Position numbers and translations under genes: made by a program
Notes under the pieces: model-generated
Database searches by the model: none
Seen by the model: only the letters and a program-made list of their open reading frames with translations
Told to the model about the DNA's origin: nothing
Source of the DNA: JADJSS01 sp046329815
Lineage (GTDB): Bacteria; Bacteroidota; Bacteroidia; Chitinophagales; JADIYW01
Direction of reading: 5' to 3'
Assembly: GCA_046329815.1 (NCBI GenBank)
Contig: JAXLTY010000001.1
Span: forward strand, 1,116,001 to 1,180,000
DNA: 64,000 nucleotides
Shown: positions 46,998 to 55,058 of the stretch, in pieces
How the letters are laid out: every line of letters begins with the position of its first letter
Position numbering within the stretch: the stretch's first letter is position 1

Positions 46998-47360
46998 ATG
47001 AAAATTCAAAAAAAGTACAGCACACAGGCAAATCCGTCGCCGGACACAGGCATGATGCTAAAAGCATTCTTTAAAAAAAGAAGGATCAGCAAAGCCGCAT
47101 TAGCGCGCACGCTGAACAGGGCATATAAAACACTGATCGCTTTTACCAAAGGCAAGACCATACAGACGGCACTACTTTGGGAAATCAGCCATGCCTTAAA
47201 ACACAACTTCTTCGCCGACATTGCCGCGCAGTTGCCGGACGGCTACACCACTTCCGCACCTGCCGACATGTCCGCCGCCGAACGCATCGCCACTTTAGAA
47301 AAAGAAAACGATCTGCTCAAAGCGAAGTATGACGCGTTAGTGGAGGTGATGCGGAAGTGA
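46998..47360 (+). CDS. Small helix-turn-helix DNA-binding protein
   Basis: 120 residues from the ATG at 46998; an upstream GTG would place coding sequence inside the palindrome array. Residues ~18-70 look like an XRE-type HTH (MMLKAFFKKRRISKAALART, then NRAYKTLIAFTKGKTIQ, then WEISHALKHNFF). After a Ser/Pro/Ala linker, residues ~93-120 form a leucine-zipper-like coiled coil (RIATLEKENDLLKAKY). Its GC content reaches ~70% in 47221-47280, far above the region. It probably binds the 22-bp array upstream and may regulate itself and the RAYT gene that follows; this is inference. Confidence 0.75.
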   Translation: MKIQKKYSTQANPSPDTGMMLKAFFKKRRISKAALARTLNRAYKTLIAFTKGKTIQTALLWEISHALKHNFFADIAAQLPDGYTTSAPADMSAAERIATLEKENDLLKAKYDALVEVMRK

Positions 47361-47370
47361 GTATAAACTA

Positions 47371-47397
47371 TTTCGGTCGGTGTCTCACCGACCGAAA
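47371..47397. repeat. REP hairpin in the RAYT leader
   Basis: Perfect palindrome TTTCGGTCGGTG-TCT-CACCGACCGAAA (12-bp stem, 3-nt loop). Same family as the REPs at 47994-48145. It lies between the HTH stop and the RAYT ATG. Confidence 0.88.
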
Positions 47398-47443
47398 CAC
47401 AAAACAATCAACTGTGCATCTATTTCACAAAAGACAAGGACAA

Positions 47444-47953
47444 ATGGAATTAGCTAAGTGTTATTTCTACACGGACACTATCTATGGATTCAAAAACCTA
47501 TTGGAAGATGATCAATTAAAAATGAAAATCATTGAATCGTGGCAATACCTTACCGAAAATAAACTGATAGAAATATATGGTTATGTAATTATGCCGAACC
47601 ATATTCATTTGCTTTGGAACATGCTGCAACAGAATGGTAAAGAAAGTCCGGCGAGTAGTTTTGCAAAATACACCGCGCATCAATTCAGAAAATATTTAGC
47701 CACAGAAGATCCGCAGTTGTTGCAGCAATTTAAGTCTGACAAGCGAGACAGAGCATTTCAGTTCTGGAAAAGAGATCCTTTGGCAATTCCAATAAGTACT
47801 GAAGCAATGTTTTTACAAAAATTAGATTATATCCATTTAAATCCTGTAAGAGAAAAATGGAAATTAGCTGTATTACCTGAAGCATACCGATGGAGTAGCG
47901 CCGGCTTTTATCTTTCCGGATATGACGAATTTAATATTATATCACATTATTAA
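47444..47953 (+). CDS. REP-associated tyrosine transposase (RAYT, Y1/HUH)
   Basis: 169 residues from the ATG at 47444. A longer frame from a GTG at 47357 would translate straight through the REP hairpin and is unlikely. HUH motif PNHIHLLW (His53, His55), and the catalytic tyrosine Tyr129 in KLDYIHLNPVREKW. The length and the flanking REPs identify it as a domesticated IS200/IS605-like enzyme that nicks REP sequences. Its stop codon and last residues are part of a 39-bp direct repeat repeated at 48090-48128. Confidence 0.92.
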   Translation: MELAKCYFYTDTIYGFKNLLEDDQLKMKIIESWQYLTENKLIEIYGYVIMPNHIHLLWNMLQQNGKESPASSFAKYTAHQFRKYLATEDPQLLQQFKSDKRDRAFQFWKRDPLAIPISTEAMFLQKLDYIHLNPVREKWKLAVLPEAYRWSSAGFYLSGYDEFNIISHY

Positions 47954-47971
47954 TTCATAATTTCGGTTGGT
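47933..47971. repeat. 39-bp direct repeat, copy 1 (RAYT 3' end plus half REP)
   Basis: Covers the last six codons and the stop of RAYT plus TTTCGGTTGGT, a half REP. Identical to 48090-48128. Confidence 0.85.
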
Positions 47972-48145
47972 AAAAAATATTGATAGATATATATTTCGGT
48001 CGGTGAGACACCGACCGATAAAACTAAATTGGTGAAGACACCAACCGATAGAAAAAATTTCGGTTGGTGAAGACACCAACCGATAGAAAAATATTATATC
48101 ACATTATTAATTCATAATTTCGGTTGGTGAAGACACCAACCGATA
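47961..48145. repeat. REP array downstream of RAYT
   Basis: One half REP (47961-47971) and four hairpins: 47994-48018 (CGGTCGGTG-AGA-CACCGACCG), 48028-48049 (TTGGTG-AAGA-CACCAA, truncated at left), 48058-48085 and 48118-48145 (both TCGGTTGGTG-AAGA-CACCAACCGA). Two sequence types exist, GGTCGGTG and GGTTGGTG. Confidence 0.88.
48090..48128. repeat. 39-bp direct repeat, copy 2
   Basis: Exact copy of 47933-47971, 157 bp away, showing that a REP was duplicated together with the 3' end of the RAYT gene. Confidence 0.85.
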
Positions 48146-48179
48146 AAAAAATATAGAGAAATACAGAACAAAATTTTAG

Positions 48180-48187
48180 TAAATTTG
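48180..48187 (+). promoter_or_regulatory. -7 promoter element abutting the restriction enzyme gene
   Basis: TAAATTTG ends 4 nt before the ATG at 48192. Confidence 0.5.
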
Positions 48188-48191
48188 ACAA

Positions 48192-49103
48192 ATGACAGCA
48201 AAAGAAAAGGAAGAATATAAAGCGGGCTTTAAGAAAGCACTTGACAAATTCACGACCAAATTAGAAAAATATGTTTCTACTGACAATGGTGATTGGTCGG
48301 TAAAGGGTTTCATTGACGTTTACAAGAATATTTATACAATCTCATCAGACACTAAAATTGTTTCAAAAATTCTTGAAATACATATCTTTCCACAAATTTT
48401 ACAATTTGCGGAAGAAATCGGATATAAGATTTTATTGACCGAACATCAGAATTATTATCCTGACCTAACTTTTATCAATAAAAAAAACCAAGATATAAAG
48501 TTTGCAGTTGACTTAAAAACAACCTATCGCAAGAAAAGCGGTATTTCAAGCTTTACATTGGGCAGTCATGGTAGCTACTTCAAAGAACGAGACAAAAAAA
48601 AGAATATTCAATTCCCATATAATCAATATTCAGGACATTACTGTTTAGGTGTTATTTATACTAGGACAGACATTAATGCTGATAGTCCTTCTGATATAGA
48701 GATTTTTCAGGTTCAGGAACTTGAAGAAGAATACGAAATACCAAATAAAAAAGTTGGTGAAAGAGAAGTAACTACCGTTAGAAATTTAAGATCTATTACC
48801 TCAGTAATTAAAGACTTTGATTTTTTCGCTGCCGAAAAGTGGAAAATTGCAAGCGATAAACAAGGTTCTGGAAATACCGCAAATATAGGTTCTACTTTAA
48901 GCATTGACGATTTACGTAATGAAAATGGTGTATTTAGCCAACTTGGCGAAGAATGGTTTGATGAATATTGGATAAACTTTGGAACGGCTACAATGGTCAG
49001 AGACGGCAAAGTGCTTAAAATTAATAGTCTTAAAGACTTTTTGGAATTTAAAGGAAGAACGGATTTGTGGAATAAAATCGTAACAAGAAATTCAAAAGAT
49101 TAA
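48192..49103 (+). CDS. Type II restriction endonuclease, EcoRV family
   Basis: 303 residues. Alignment by eye with EcoRV is good: SSDTKIVSKILE (EcoRV GSDTKVLSTIFE), YYPDLTF, AVDLKTTY, FPYNQYSGHY, VIYTRTD and GSGNTANIGS. Catalytic residues are Asp91, Asp107 and Lys109 with the EcoRV spacing D-X15-D-X-K, and Glu62 at the EcoRV Glu45 place. It likely cuts GATATC to blunt ends. It is ~58 residues longer than EcoRV (245), mainly an N-terminal extension and small insertions. The methylase follows 4 bp later. Confidence 0.9.
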   Translation: MTAKEKEEYKAGFKKALDKFTTKLEKYVSTDNGDWSVKGFIDVYKNIYTISSDTKIVSKILEIHIFPQILQFAEEIGYKILLTEHQNYYPDLTFINKKNQDIKFAVDLKTTYRKKSGISSFTLGSHGSYFKERDKKKNIQFPYNQYSGHYCLGVIYTRTDINADSPSDIEIFQVQELEEEYEIPNKKVGEREVTTVRNLRSITSVIKDFDFFAAEKWKIASDKQGSGNTANIGSTLSIDDLRNENGVFSQLGEEWFDEYWINFGTATMVRDGKVLKINSLKDFLEFKGRTDLWNKIVTRNSKD

Positions 49104-49107
49104 TCCA

Positions 49108-50034
49108 ATGAAAGTAATTGTTCCACCAATAAAAAGCCAAGGTATTAAAACCAAGCTTATTCCTTGGATAAAAGACTTAGCAGACATAGCTAACCAAAAA
49201 GGAAAATGGATAGAACCGTTTTTGGGAACGGGTGTGGTGGCATTTAATTCAGGACATAAAAAAGCAATTCTAAATGACACAAATCCTCACATAATCAACT
49301 TCTACAAGGGAATACAGAACAACATAATTTCTGGACATTTAATGAAGCAATATTTGGAAAAAGAAGGCAAGTTATTGAGTGAAGCTGAAAATAACGGATA
49401 CGAACACTACTTGAAAGTTCGTTCTCGTTTCAACAGCGGAGAGTTTTCGCCTTATGATTTCATTTTTCTTTCAAGAGCAGGGTTTAATGGAATGATGCGC
49501 TTTGGAAGCAAAGGAAACTGGAATATTCCTTTCTGCAAAAAACCTGACCGTTTTGCACAAGCATATATTACAAAAATAACCAATCAGGTTATTACAGTTT
49601 CTCAAATTATCCAACCCGAACCTAACTGGATATTTTACAATAAATCATTTGCTGAAATAGTTCCATTAGCGACTGAAAACGATATTATATATTGCGATCC
49701 ACCTTATTATGGCAGACATGTTGACTATTACAATGGTTGGTCAGAGCAAGACGAAGAGCTTTTATTTAAATTGCTTTCTGAAACAAAAGCCAAGTTTATT
49801 CTTTCAACATGGCATCATAACGACTGGAGAGAAAACGAAATGATAAACAAATTCTGGAGCAAGTTCAATATTGTTACCAAAGACCATTTTTATCATAATG
49901 GTGGCAGCATTGAAAACAGGCGGACAGTTGTAGAGGCATTAGTTTGTAACTTTGATACAGAACAAATTGAACAACACAACCACGGACAAAGAACCAAACC
50001 TCAAGAACAACAATTAGAGTTCGTTTGGGCATAA
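49108..50034 (+). CDS. DNA adenine methylase, Dam/M.EcoRV family
   Basis: 308 residues, close to M.EcoRV (298). Motif I FLGTGVVAF at ~38-46 (FxGxG SAM loop), the KSQGIKTKLIPWI start, and motif IV DPPY at 197-200. The alpha-class N6-adenine methylase order (motif I before IV) is kept. It protects GATATC from the upstream nuclease and is cotranscribed with it. The nuclease gene comes first, so expression timing cannot rely on a methylase-first order. Confidence 0.93.
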   Translation: MKVIVPPIKSQGIKTKLIPWIKDLADIANQKGKWIEPFLGTGVVAFNSGHKKAILNDTNPHIINFYKGIQNNIISGHLMKQYLEKEGKLLSEAENNGYEHYLKVRSRFNSGEFSPYDFIFLSRAGFNGMMRFGSKGNWNIPFCKKPDRFAQAYITKITNQVITVSQIIQPEPNWIFYNKSFAEIVPLATENDIIYCDPPYYGRHVDYYNGWSEQDEELLFKLLSETKAKFILSTWHHNDWRENEMINKFWSKFNIVTKDHFYHNGGSIENRRTVVEALVCNFDTEQIEQHNHGQRTKPQEQQLEFVWA

Positions 50035-50126
50035 TACAAAGCATATCAGACACAACAATAAAGTCACACGGAAATTCAAGTTCTACTTTGTCGATAACTT
50101 CACTTTTAAAATCTGCGGTCAACAAG

Positions 50127-50134
50127 TATCTTTG
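50127..50134 (+). promoter_or_regulatory. -7 promoter element abutting uvrD/pcrA
   Basis: TATCTTTG, followed by CAG, ends 5 nt before the ATG at 50140; a TTTT at 50104-50107 is 19 nt upstream as a possible -33 box. Confidence 0.55.
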
Positions 50135-50139
50135 CAGCG

Positions 50140-52464
50140 ATGCGCGAACTAGCAGAACTGAACGAAGAACAATTTAATGCGGTAACCACAATCAATGGTC
50201 CGGTGATGATCATTGCCGGTCCGGGTTCGGGCAAAACGCGCGTGCTTACTTACCGCATCGCCTACCTGATGAAGAACGACATTGACGCGTTTCGCATCAT
50301 GGCGCTCACGTTCACCAACAAGGCAGCCGCGGAAATGCGCGAACGTATCGCGCACATCGTCGGCAGCGAAGCGAAGAACCTGTACATGGGCACGTTCCAC
50401 TCGGTGTTTGCGCGCATTCTGCGTGTGGAGGCACACCGCTTAGGTTATCCGAATAATTTCACGATCTACGATCCGGACGACTGCAAGTCGCTGCTGAAAA
50501 CCATCGTCAAGGAAGAAGGTTTAAATGATAAAATTTATAAACCGGCAACGGTTTTTTATAAAATATCGAATGCAAAAAATGCGCTGATCGATGCGTATGC
50601 GTACAAGGAAAATCCTGATTTTATTGCCGATGATGAAAGTGCAGGCAAGCCGAAAATTGCGGAACTGTTTCAGAAATACCAGGACAGATGTTTCAAAGCC
50701 GGAGCGATGGATTTCGATGACCTGATTTTGAAAATGTATGAGTTGCTGGCAAAATTTCCGGATGTGTTATATAAGTATCAGAAGCGCTTTTCGCACATGC
50801 TGATCGATGAGTTCCAGGACACGAATTATGCGCAGTATAAAATTGTGAAACTGCTCGCGGCGCAGCACGAAAATGTGTGCGTGGTCGGCGATGATGCGCA
50901 GAGTATCTATGCATTCCGCGGTGCGACAATTGAAAATATTTTAAATTTCCAGAAAGATTATCCTGACTTAAAAATATTCAAACTCGAACAAAATTACCGT
51001 TCGACAGAACCGATCGTGCAGGCAGCGAATGATATTATCAAATTCAATAAAGGTCAGTTGCCGAAAAAAATCTGGACAGATAATAAAGGCGGCGAAAAGA
51101 TAAAAGTATTTAAAACGGCGGAAGATGTCAACGAAGCATCTATGGTTGCAGATTCTATTTTTGATCAGAAGATGCGCCATCATTTAACGCATTCCGAGTT
51201 TGCTATTTTATACCGAACCAATGCGCAGTCGCGTTTGTTTGAGGAAGCGTTGCGCAAGCTGAATATACCGTATAAAATTTACGGCGGCTTGTCGTTCTAC
51301 CAACGCAAAGAAGTAAAAGATTTTATTTCGTATTTGCGTGTTGTGGTCAATCCAAATGACGAAGAAGCGCTGAAACGCATCATCAATTATCCGGCGCGCG
51401 GCATCGGTAACACGACGATTGACAGATTGATCGTTGCAGCGAACGAACATAATTTAACGCTGTGGCATGCGGTGGAACATCCTGAAATTATTGAAGACAT
51501 ACAGATGCGTGCTAAAACGGCCGTGAAGAATTTTTCGGTGATGATGAAAAGTTTCCGTGCGATGCTGAATTCCAAAAATGCGTATGAACTTGCTGAATAC
51601 ATCGGCAAACATACCGGTTTGATTGAAGACTTGTATAAAGATAAAACGGCTGAAGGCGTTTCGCGTTTTGAAAACATACTGGAATTGCTGAACGGTATCA
51701 AACAACATACGGTTGCCGAACCGATTGAATACGCAGAAGACGAAGTGAAACCGGAAAACGACCTGGCTGCGTACTTGCAACAAATTTCTTTACTGACCGA
51801 TGTGGAAGATAAAGACGATACCACAGAGCGCGTGAAATTAATGACGATACATGCGGCAAAAGGTCTGGAGTTTTCGAGTGTTTTTATTGTTGGCCTGGAA
51901 GAAAATTTATTTCCGTCGATGATGGCGCTGAACAGCCGCGAAGACCTGGAAGAAGAACGCCGTTTGTTTTACGTTGCCGTAACGCGCGCAAAACGATTTT
52001 TGACGCTTTCGTATGCATTGAAACGCTATAAATTCGGTCAATTGAATTATTGTGATGAAAGCCGTTTCATTGAAGAAATTGACGATGCACACAAACAGTT
52101 TTTCGGACAAAAAGAAAAACCGAGACCGGAACAAAAATCGTTCTTTGGTGATGATGAAAATTCAAAATGGTATTTGAGCAAGCAATATCAAAAGAAGCAG
52201 GAACCGGCGCCACCGAAGCCACAGCATTTTGAAAAGCCACAGCATTTAACTAAAATCAATACAGCAGCAAAAACAACCGCTTCTATTTCGCAGGATTTGA
52301 AAGAACTGCAAGCCGGTATGCATGTGATTCATGAAAAATTCAATCAAGGCAAAGTGCTGAGCATAGAAGGCGCAGGAGACAATAAAATCGCGACTATCTT
52401 TTTTGAAGGTGTCGGCAATAAAAAGATCATGCTGAAGTTCTCCAAGCTTCAGATCGTAGAATAG
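50140..52464 (+). CDS. uvrD: UvrD/PcrA-type ATP-dependent DNA helicase
   Basis: 774 residues, a full-length SF1A helicase: Walker A GPGSGKTR at ~28-35, TFTNKAAAEMRER, motif II DEFQDTN, QSIYAFRGA, QNYRS, then VKLMTIHAAKGLEF and VTRAKR. The C-terminal ~70 residues hold a conserved small module (LQAGMHVIHEKFNQGKVLS, IEGAGDNKIATIFF) found in PcrA/UvrD. It unwinds DNA in repair and replication restart. The first ~380 nt of the gene are markedly GC-rich compared with the rest (see findings). Downstream the PIN toxin pair is convergent, 21 bp away. Confidence 0.96.
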   Translation: MRELAELNEEQFNAVTTINGPVMIIAGPGSGKTRVLTYRIAYLMKNDIDAFRIMALTFTNKAAAEMRERIAHIVGSEAKNLYMGTFHSVFARILRVEAHRLGYPNNFTIYDPDDCKSLLKTIVKEEGLNDKIYKPATVFYKISNAKNALIDAYAYKENPDFIADDESAGKPKIAELFQKYQDRCFKAGAMDFDDLILKMYELLAKFPDVLYKYQKRFSHMLIDEFQDTNYAQYKIVKLLAAQHENVCVVGDDAQSIYAFRGATIENILNFQKDYPDLKIFKLEQNYRSTEPIVQAANDIIKFNKGQLPKKIWTDNKGGEKIKVFKTAEDVNEASMVADSIFDQKMRHHLTHSEFAILYRTNAQSRLFEEALRKLNIPYKIYGGLSFYQRKEVKDFISYLRVVVNPNDEEALKRIINYPARGIGNTTIDRLIVAANEHNLTLWHAVEHPEIIEDIQMRAKTAVKNFSVMMKSFRAMLNSKNAYELAEYIGKHTGLIEDLYKDKTAEGVSRFENILELLNGIKQHTVAEPIEYAEDEVKPENDLAAYLQQISLLTDVEDKDDTTERVKLMTIHAAKGLEFSSVFIVGLEENLFPSMMALNSREDLEEERRLFYVAVTRAKRFLTLSYALKRYKFGQLNYCDESRFIEEIDDAHKQFFGQKEKPRPEQKSFFGDDENSKWYLSKQYQKKQEPAPPKPQHFEKPQHLTKINTAAKTTASISQDLKELQAGMHVIHEKFNQGKVLSIEGAGDNKIATIFFEGVGNKKIMLKFSKLQIVE

Positions 52465-52485
52465 CACTTACAGGAATTACAAAGT

Positions 52486-52881
52486 CTATAAATTTAGATG
52501 TAGAAAATCAGTAGGGTTTAAAATCTTAGTAGATAAATATTTCTTTAAAACCAACAAATCGTTATCACCTGTAATTAAAAAATCGGCTTCAATAGTTTCG
52601 CATAATTGCAAAATATTATTATCGTCAAGATCTCTGCATACAGTAGGCAATACAGTAGTTGGTTTAATATTTTCTATGATATTAAGCATGCTTTTAATAA
52701 TTAATTTCACCTGACTTTTAGGCAAATTAAATTTGATATGTAATGTATTGCTTAGTTCGACAATTATAAAATCAGAAATAAAGATATCAGTATTTTCGAT
52801 ACAAAAATCATACACTTGTCTAGCTTTGCCTTTAAAAACAATAGAAGAAATAAACACATTGGTATCTATAACTACTTTCAC
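52486..52881 (-). CDS. PIN domain ribonuclease toxin (VapC-like)
   Basis: 131 residues. N-terminal MKVVIDTNVFISSIVF with the first catalytic Asp (Asp6), a central acidic helix, then CRDLDDNNILQLCETIEADFLITGDNDLL, which holds the other acidic residues of the PIN site. It fits the COG1569 type of putative toxin. Preceded by a small antitoxin gene (2 bp apart), with which it forms a toxin-antitoxin pair. Confidence 0.88.
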   Translation of the reverse strand: MKVVIDTNVFISSIVFKGKARQVYDFCIENTDIFISDFIIVELSNTLHIKFNLPKSQVKLIIKSMLNIIENIKPTTVLPTVCRDLDDNNILQLCETIEADFLITGDNDLLVLKKYLSTKILNPTDFLHLNL

Positions 52882-52883
52882 TA

Positions 52884-53096
52884 TCAGGAAATAGAATTAT
52901 AAATATCTTGTTCTGTTTTGAAGTTATTTTTTTTGGCAATACCTTTTAATTGTTTACGAATCAATGCCATTTCTTGTGTATGTATAAATCGTTTGATTGC
53001 TTTGACGATCAATGTATTTTCTTCTACATTCAATAATGCAGATGCAGTTTTAACTTTTTCAGCCAACGATTTATTGAGCGTAATTTCCAGATTCAT
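52884..53096 (-). CDS. Antitoxin of the PIN module, CopG/RHH-like
   Basis: 70 residues from the ATG at 53096 (an in-frame TTG lies two codons upstream). The start MNLEITLNKSLAEKVKTASA followed by NVEENTLIVKAIKRFI fits a ribbon-helix-helix dimer that binds the operator, and the C-terminal helix would bind the toxin. Cognate toxin is directly downstream. Confidence 0.75.
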   Translation of the reverse strand: MNLEITLNKSLAEKVKTASALLNVEENTLIVKAIKRFIHTQEMALIRKQLKGIAKKNNFKTEQDIYNSIS

Positions 53097-53168
53097 AACC
53101 AACCAATTTATACATCTAAATTAAACATTTATTGCAAAATAACATTCAATTTCTGTGATAATTAATAG

Positions 53169-53176
53169 TATTTTTG
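53169..53176 (+). promoter_or_regulatory. -7 promoter element abutting the porin-like gene
   Basis: TATTTTTG ends 4 nt before the GTG start at 53181. Confidence 0.5.
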
Positions 53177-53180
53177 ACGT

Positions 53181-55055
53181 GTGAAGCAAATTTTCATTTT
53201 TTTACTTTTTATCGTTTCATCTTTTACCGGTTTTGGGCAAATTCAAATCACGAAGCCAAATCCAAAATTGTATTTTAACACGAAATATGTTACGATCGAA
53301 AATCCGACTTTGCGCAATCCGGACACTATTACTGAGAATTTTCATCGCCATAATGTTACCGAAAAGCAGTTCGTGCCGTACCTGAATTTAGGAAATAATG
53401 GTTCTGCGTATTATTCGCTGATGTTTCAGAATGAAAACCCGATTGGTTTCAAACATGGTTTTACGTCTTTTGACAGATATTACTACACACCGAACACCGT
53501 AAAATATTACGATACTAAAACACCATATACCTATCTGGATTTTGTCTTTGGCGGCACGGAAGAAATTATAGGTGGCGCGGAATTTTCGTACAACATTAAA
53601 CCGAACTATAATTTCGCGTTCAATTTTCACCGAAATAATTTTAAAGGAAAAAGCCAGCACCAGGTTTGCTTTGCAAATTTGTTTTCGTTACAGCAGTGGT
53701 TCCATACCAAAAATAATTTTTACGATGTGAAAGTGAGTTTTATTTACAATGGAATCAAGAATCAGGAAAATGGCGGTTGGGCAGCCGATAATGTTTTCAC
53801 GGATCCAATCTATAAAAAACGAAAAAGTTTCGTGCCGATTAATTTAGACGATGCCGTGAACAAATGGAGTGAGCGCAATCTGAGCATTTACCAGCAATTC
53901 AGATTAGGCAAGAAAGTGGAAACGGTGATCAATGATTCTGTTACACGAAAAATAGTACAGCCGAAATTTGTGATCGAACACCAGTTCAGCTATGATCACT
54001 GGAAATTTTCATATAAAGATTCTGAAACGGATTCTTTATTTTATGAAAGTTTATTGTATAATAATGATTCGACAGACGATTATACAAAAACATGGACGCT
54101 TCGCAATGGTATTTATTTTAAAAATATGCCAAATGATTCGGTGCCGAAGAAATTTTTATTCAGTGCAGGCATTCAGGTAGATGCTATCGATTATAAGCAT
54201 CGGTTTAATCATCAGACATTTGCGGATGTTCAGTTAAAAGCAAGTATTTATAACCAGCAAAAAGATTCCGGATTTTTTGATTACAAGATAGATGCGACCG
54301 TAGATGTAGCGCCAAAGTACATTGGTGATTTTGACGTGAATTTTTTAGGCAGACTGAATTTTAAAAAGAGCATGTCGATTGGTTTGTTGGGTGATGTTTC
54401 ATTGTCAACGCCATCACAAAAACAAACGTATTATTTCGGCAATCATTTCTCGTATCATAATTATTTCAAGAAAATATTCCAGGCAAAAATTGAAGCAGTG
54501 TATGAATGGAAAAAGCAGTTGCTGTATGCGCATGTACAAAATTATTTTATCCAAAACTATATATACAACGACACGGATCGTTTGCCAAAACAATACAACA
54601 AGCCATTGAATATTTTAGTGGTGAAGCTGCGTAAAGATGTTAACACCAAACATATTTTTTCAGGAACGGAAATTTATGTGCAATGGATTTCGAACACAAA
54701 CATTATTCGCTTACCGGTTTTTGCGATGAAGCAAACGGTTTACTATAAAGGCGGTTTTATTTCCGGAAAACTGAATGCGCAATTAGGTTTTGACATTACC
54801 TATAATACCAATTTTATGGGCAATGCATACAATCCGGCGCTGGCAAATTTTTATCAGCAAGACAACCAAAAACTGACATTCTATCCTGTGTTGGATTTGT
54901 TTTTTAGTTTGCATGTAAAGCGCACCAATATATTTTTCAGAGCTATTCACGTGAACCAAGGTATGTTCAAACAGAAAGGTATTTATACAGCACCAAATTA
55001 TGGTTATTTGGACAGAACATACAGAGCCGGCGTGACCTGGCAGTTTTATGATTAA
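53181..55055 (+). CDS. Putative outer-membrane beta-barrel porin (Porin_10-like)
   Basis: 624 residues from a GTG start with a signal peptide (1-19, ending GFG). The mature chain is dense in aromatic-ended strands and ends in an aromatic-rich stretch (YLDRTYRAGVTWQFYD), the sign of a barrel that is folded by BamA. It fits the Bacteroidota putative porin family. The glycosyltransferase gene starts 3 bp after its stop. Confidence 0.8.
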   Translation: MKQIFIFLLFIVSSFTGFGQIQITKPNPKLYFNTKYVTIENPTLRNPDTITENFHRHNVTEKQFVPYLNLGNNGSAYYSLMFQNENPIGFKHGFTSFDRYYYTPNTVKYYDTKTPYTYLDFVFGGTEEIIGGAEFSYNIKPNYNFAFNFHRNNFKGKSQHQVCFANLFSLQQWFHTKNNFYDVKVSFIYNGIKNQENGGWAADNVFTDPIYKKRKSFVPINLDDAVNKWSERNLSIYQQFRLGKKVETVINDSVTRKIVQPKFVIEHQFSYDHWKFSYKDSETDSLFYESLLYNNDSTDDYTKTWTLRNGIYFKNMPNDSVPKKFLFSAGIQVDAIDYKHRFNHQTFADVQLKASIYNQQKDSGFFDYKIDATVDVAPKYIGDFDVNFLGRLNFKKSMSIGLLGDVSLSTPSQKQTYYFGNHFSYHNYFKKIFQAKIEAVYEWKKQLLYAHVQNYFIQNYIYNDTDRLPKQYNKPLNILVVKLRKDVNTKHIFSGTEIYVQWISNTNIIRLPVFAMKQTVYYKGGFISGKLNAQLGFDITYNTNFMGNAYNPALANFYQQDNQKLTFYPVLDLFFSLHVKRTNIFFRAIHVNQGMFKQKGIYTAPNYGYLDRTYRAGVTWQFYD

Positions 55056-55058
55056 ACT

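Noticed and set aside
47961..48145. CRISPR array made of the hairpins
   Set aside because: The spacings are irregular, the units are REP palindromes, and a RAYT gene is adjacent.
48192..50034. Avoidance of GATATC in the window as a sign of long residence of the RM system
   Set aside because: At least thirteen GATATC sites were found (e.g. 2932, 8834, 10559, 10781, 11268, 19989, 22413, 32644, 36213, 42637, 52783, 58506, 62674), so no avoidance is evident.
51387..51824. 145-codon minus-strand frame inside uvrD
   Set aside because: Antisense shadow of a conserved helicase; the Cys/Ser-rich product has no family.
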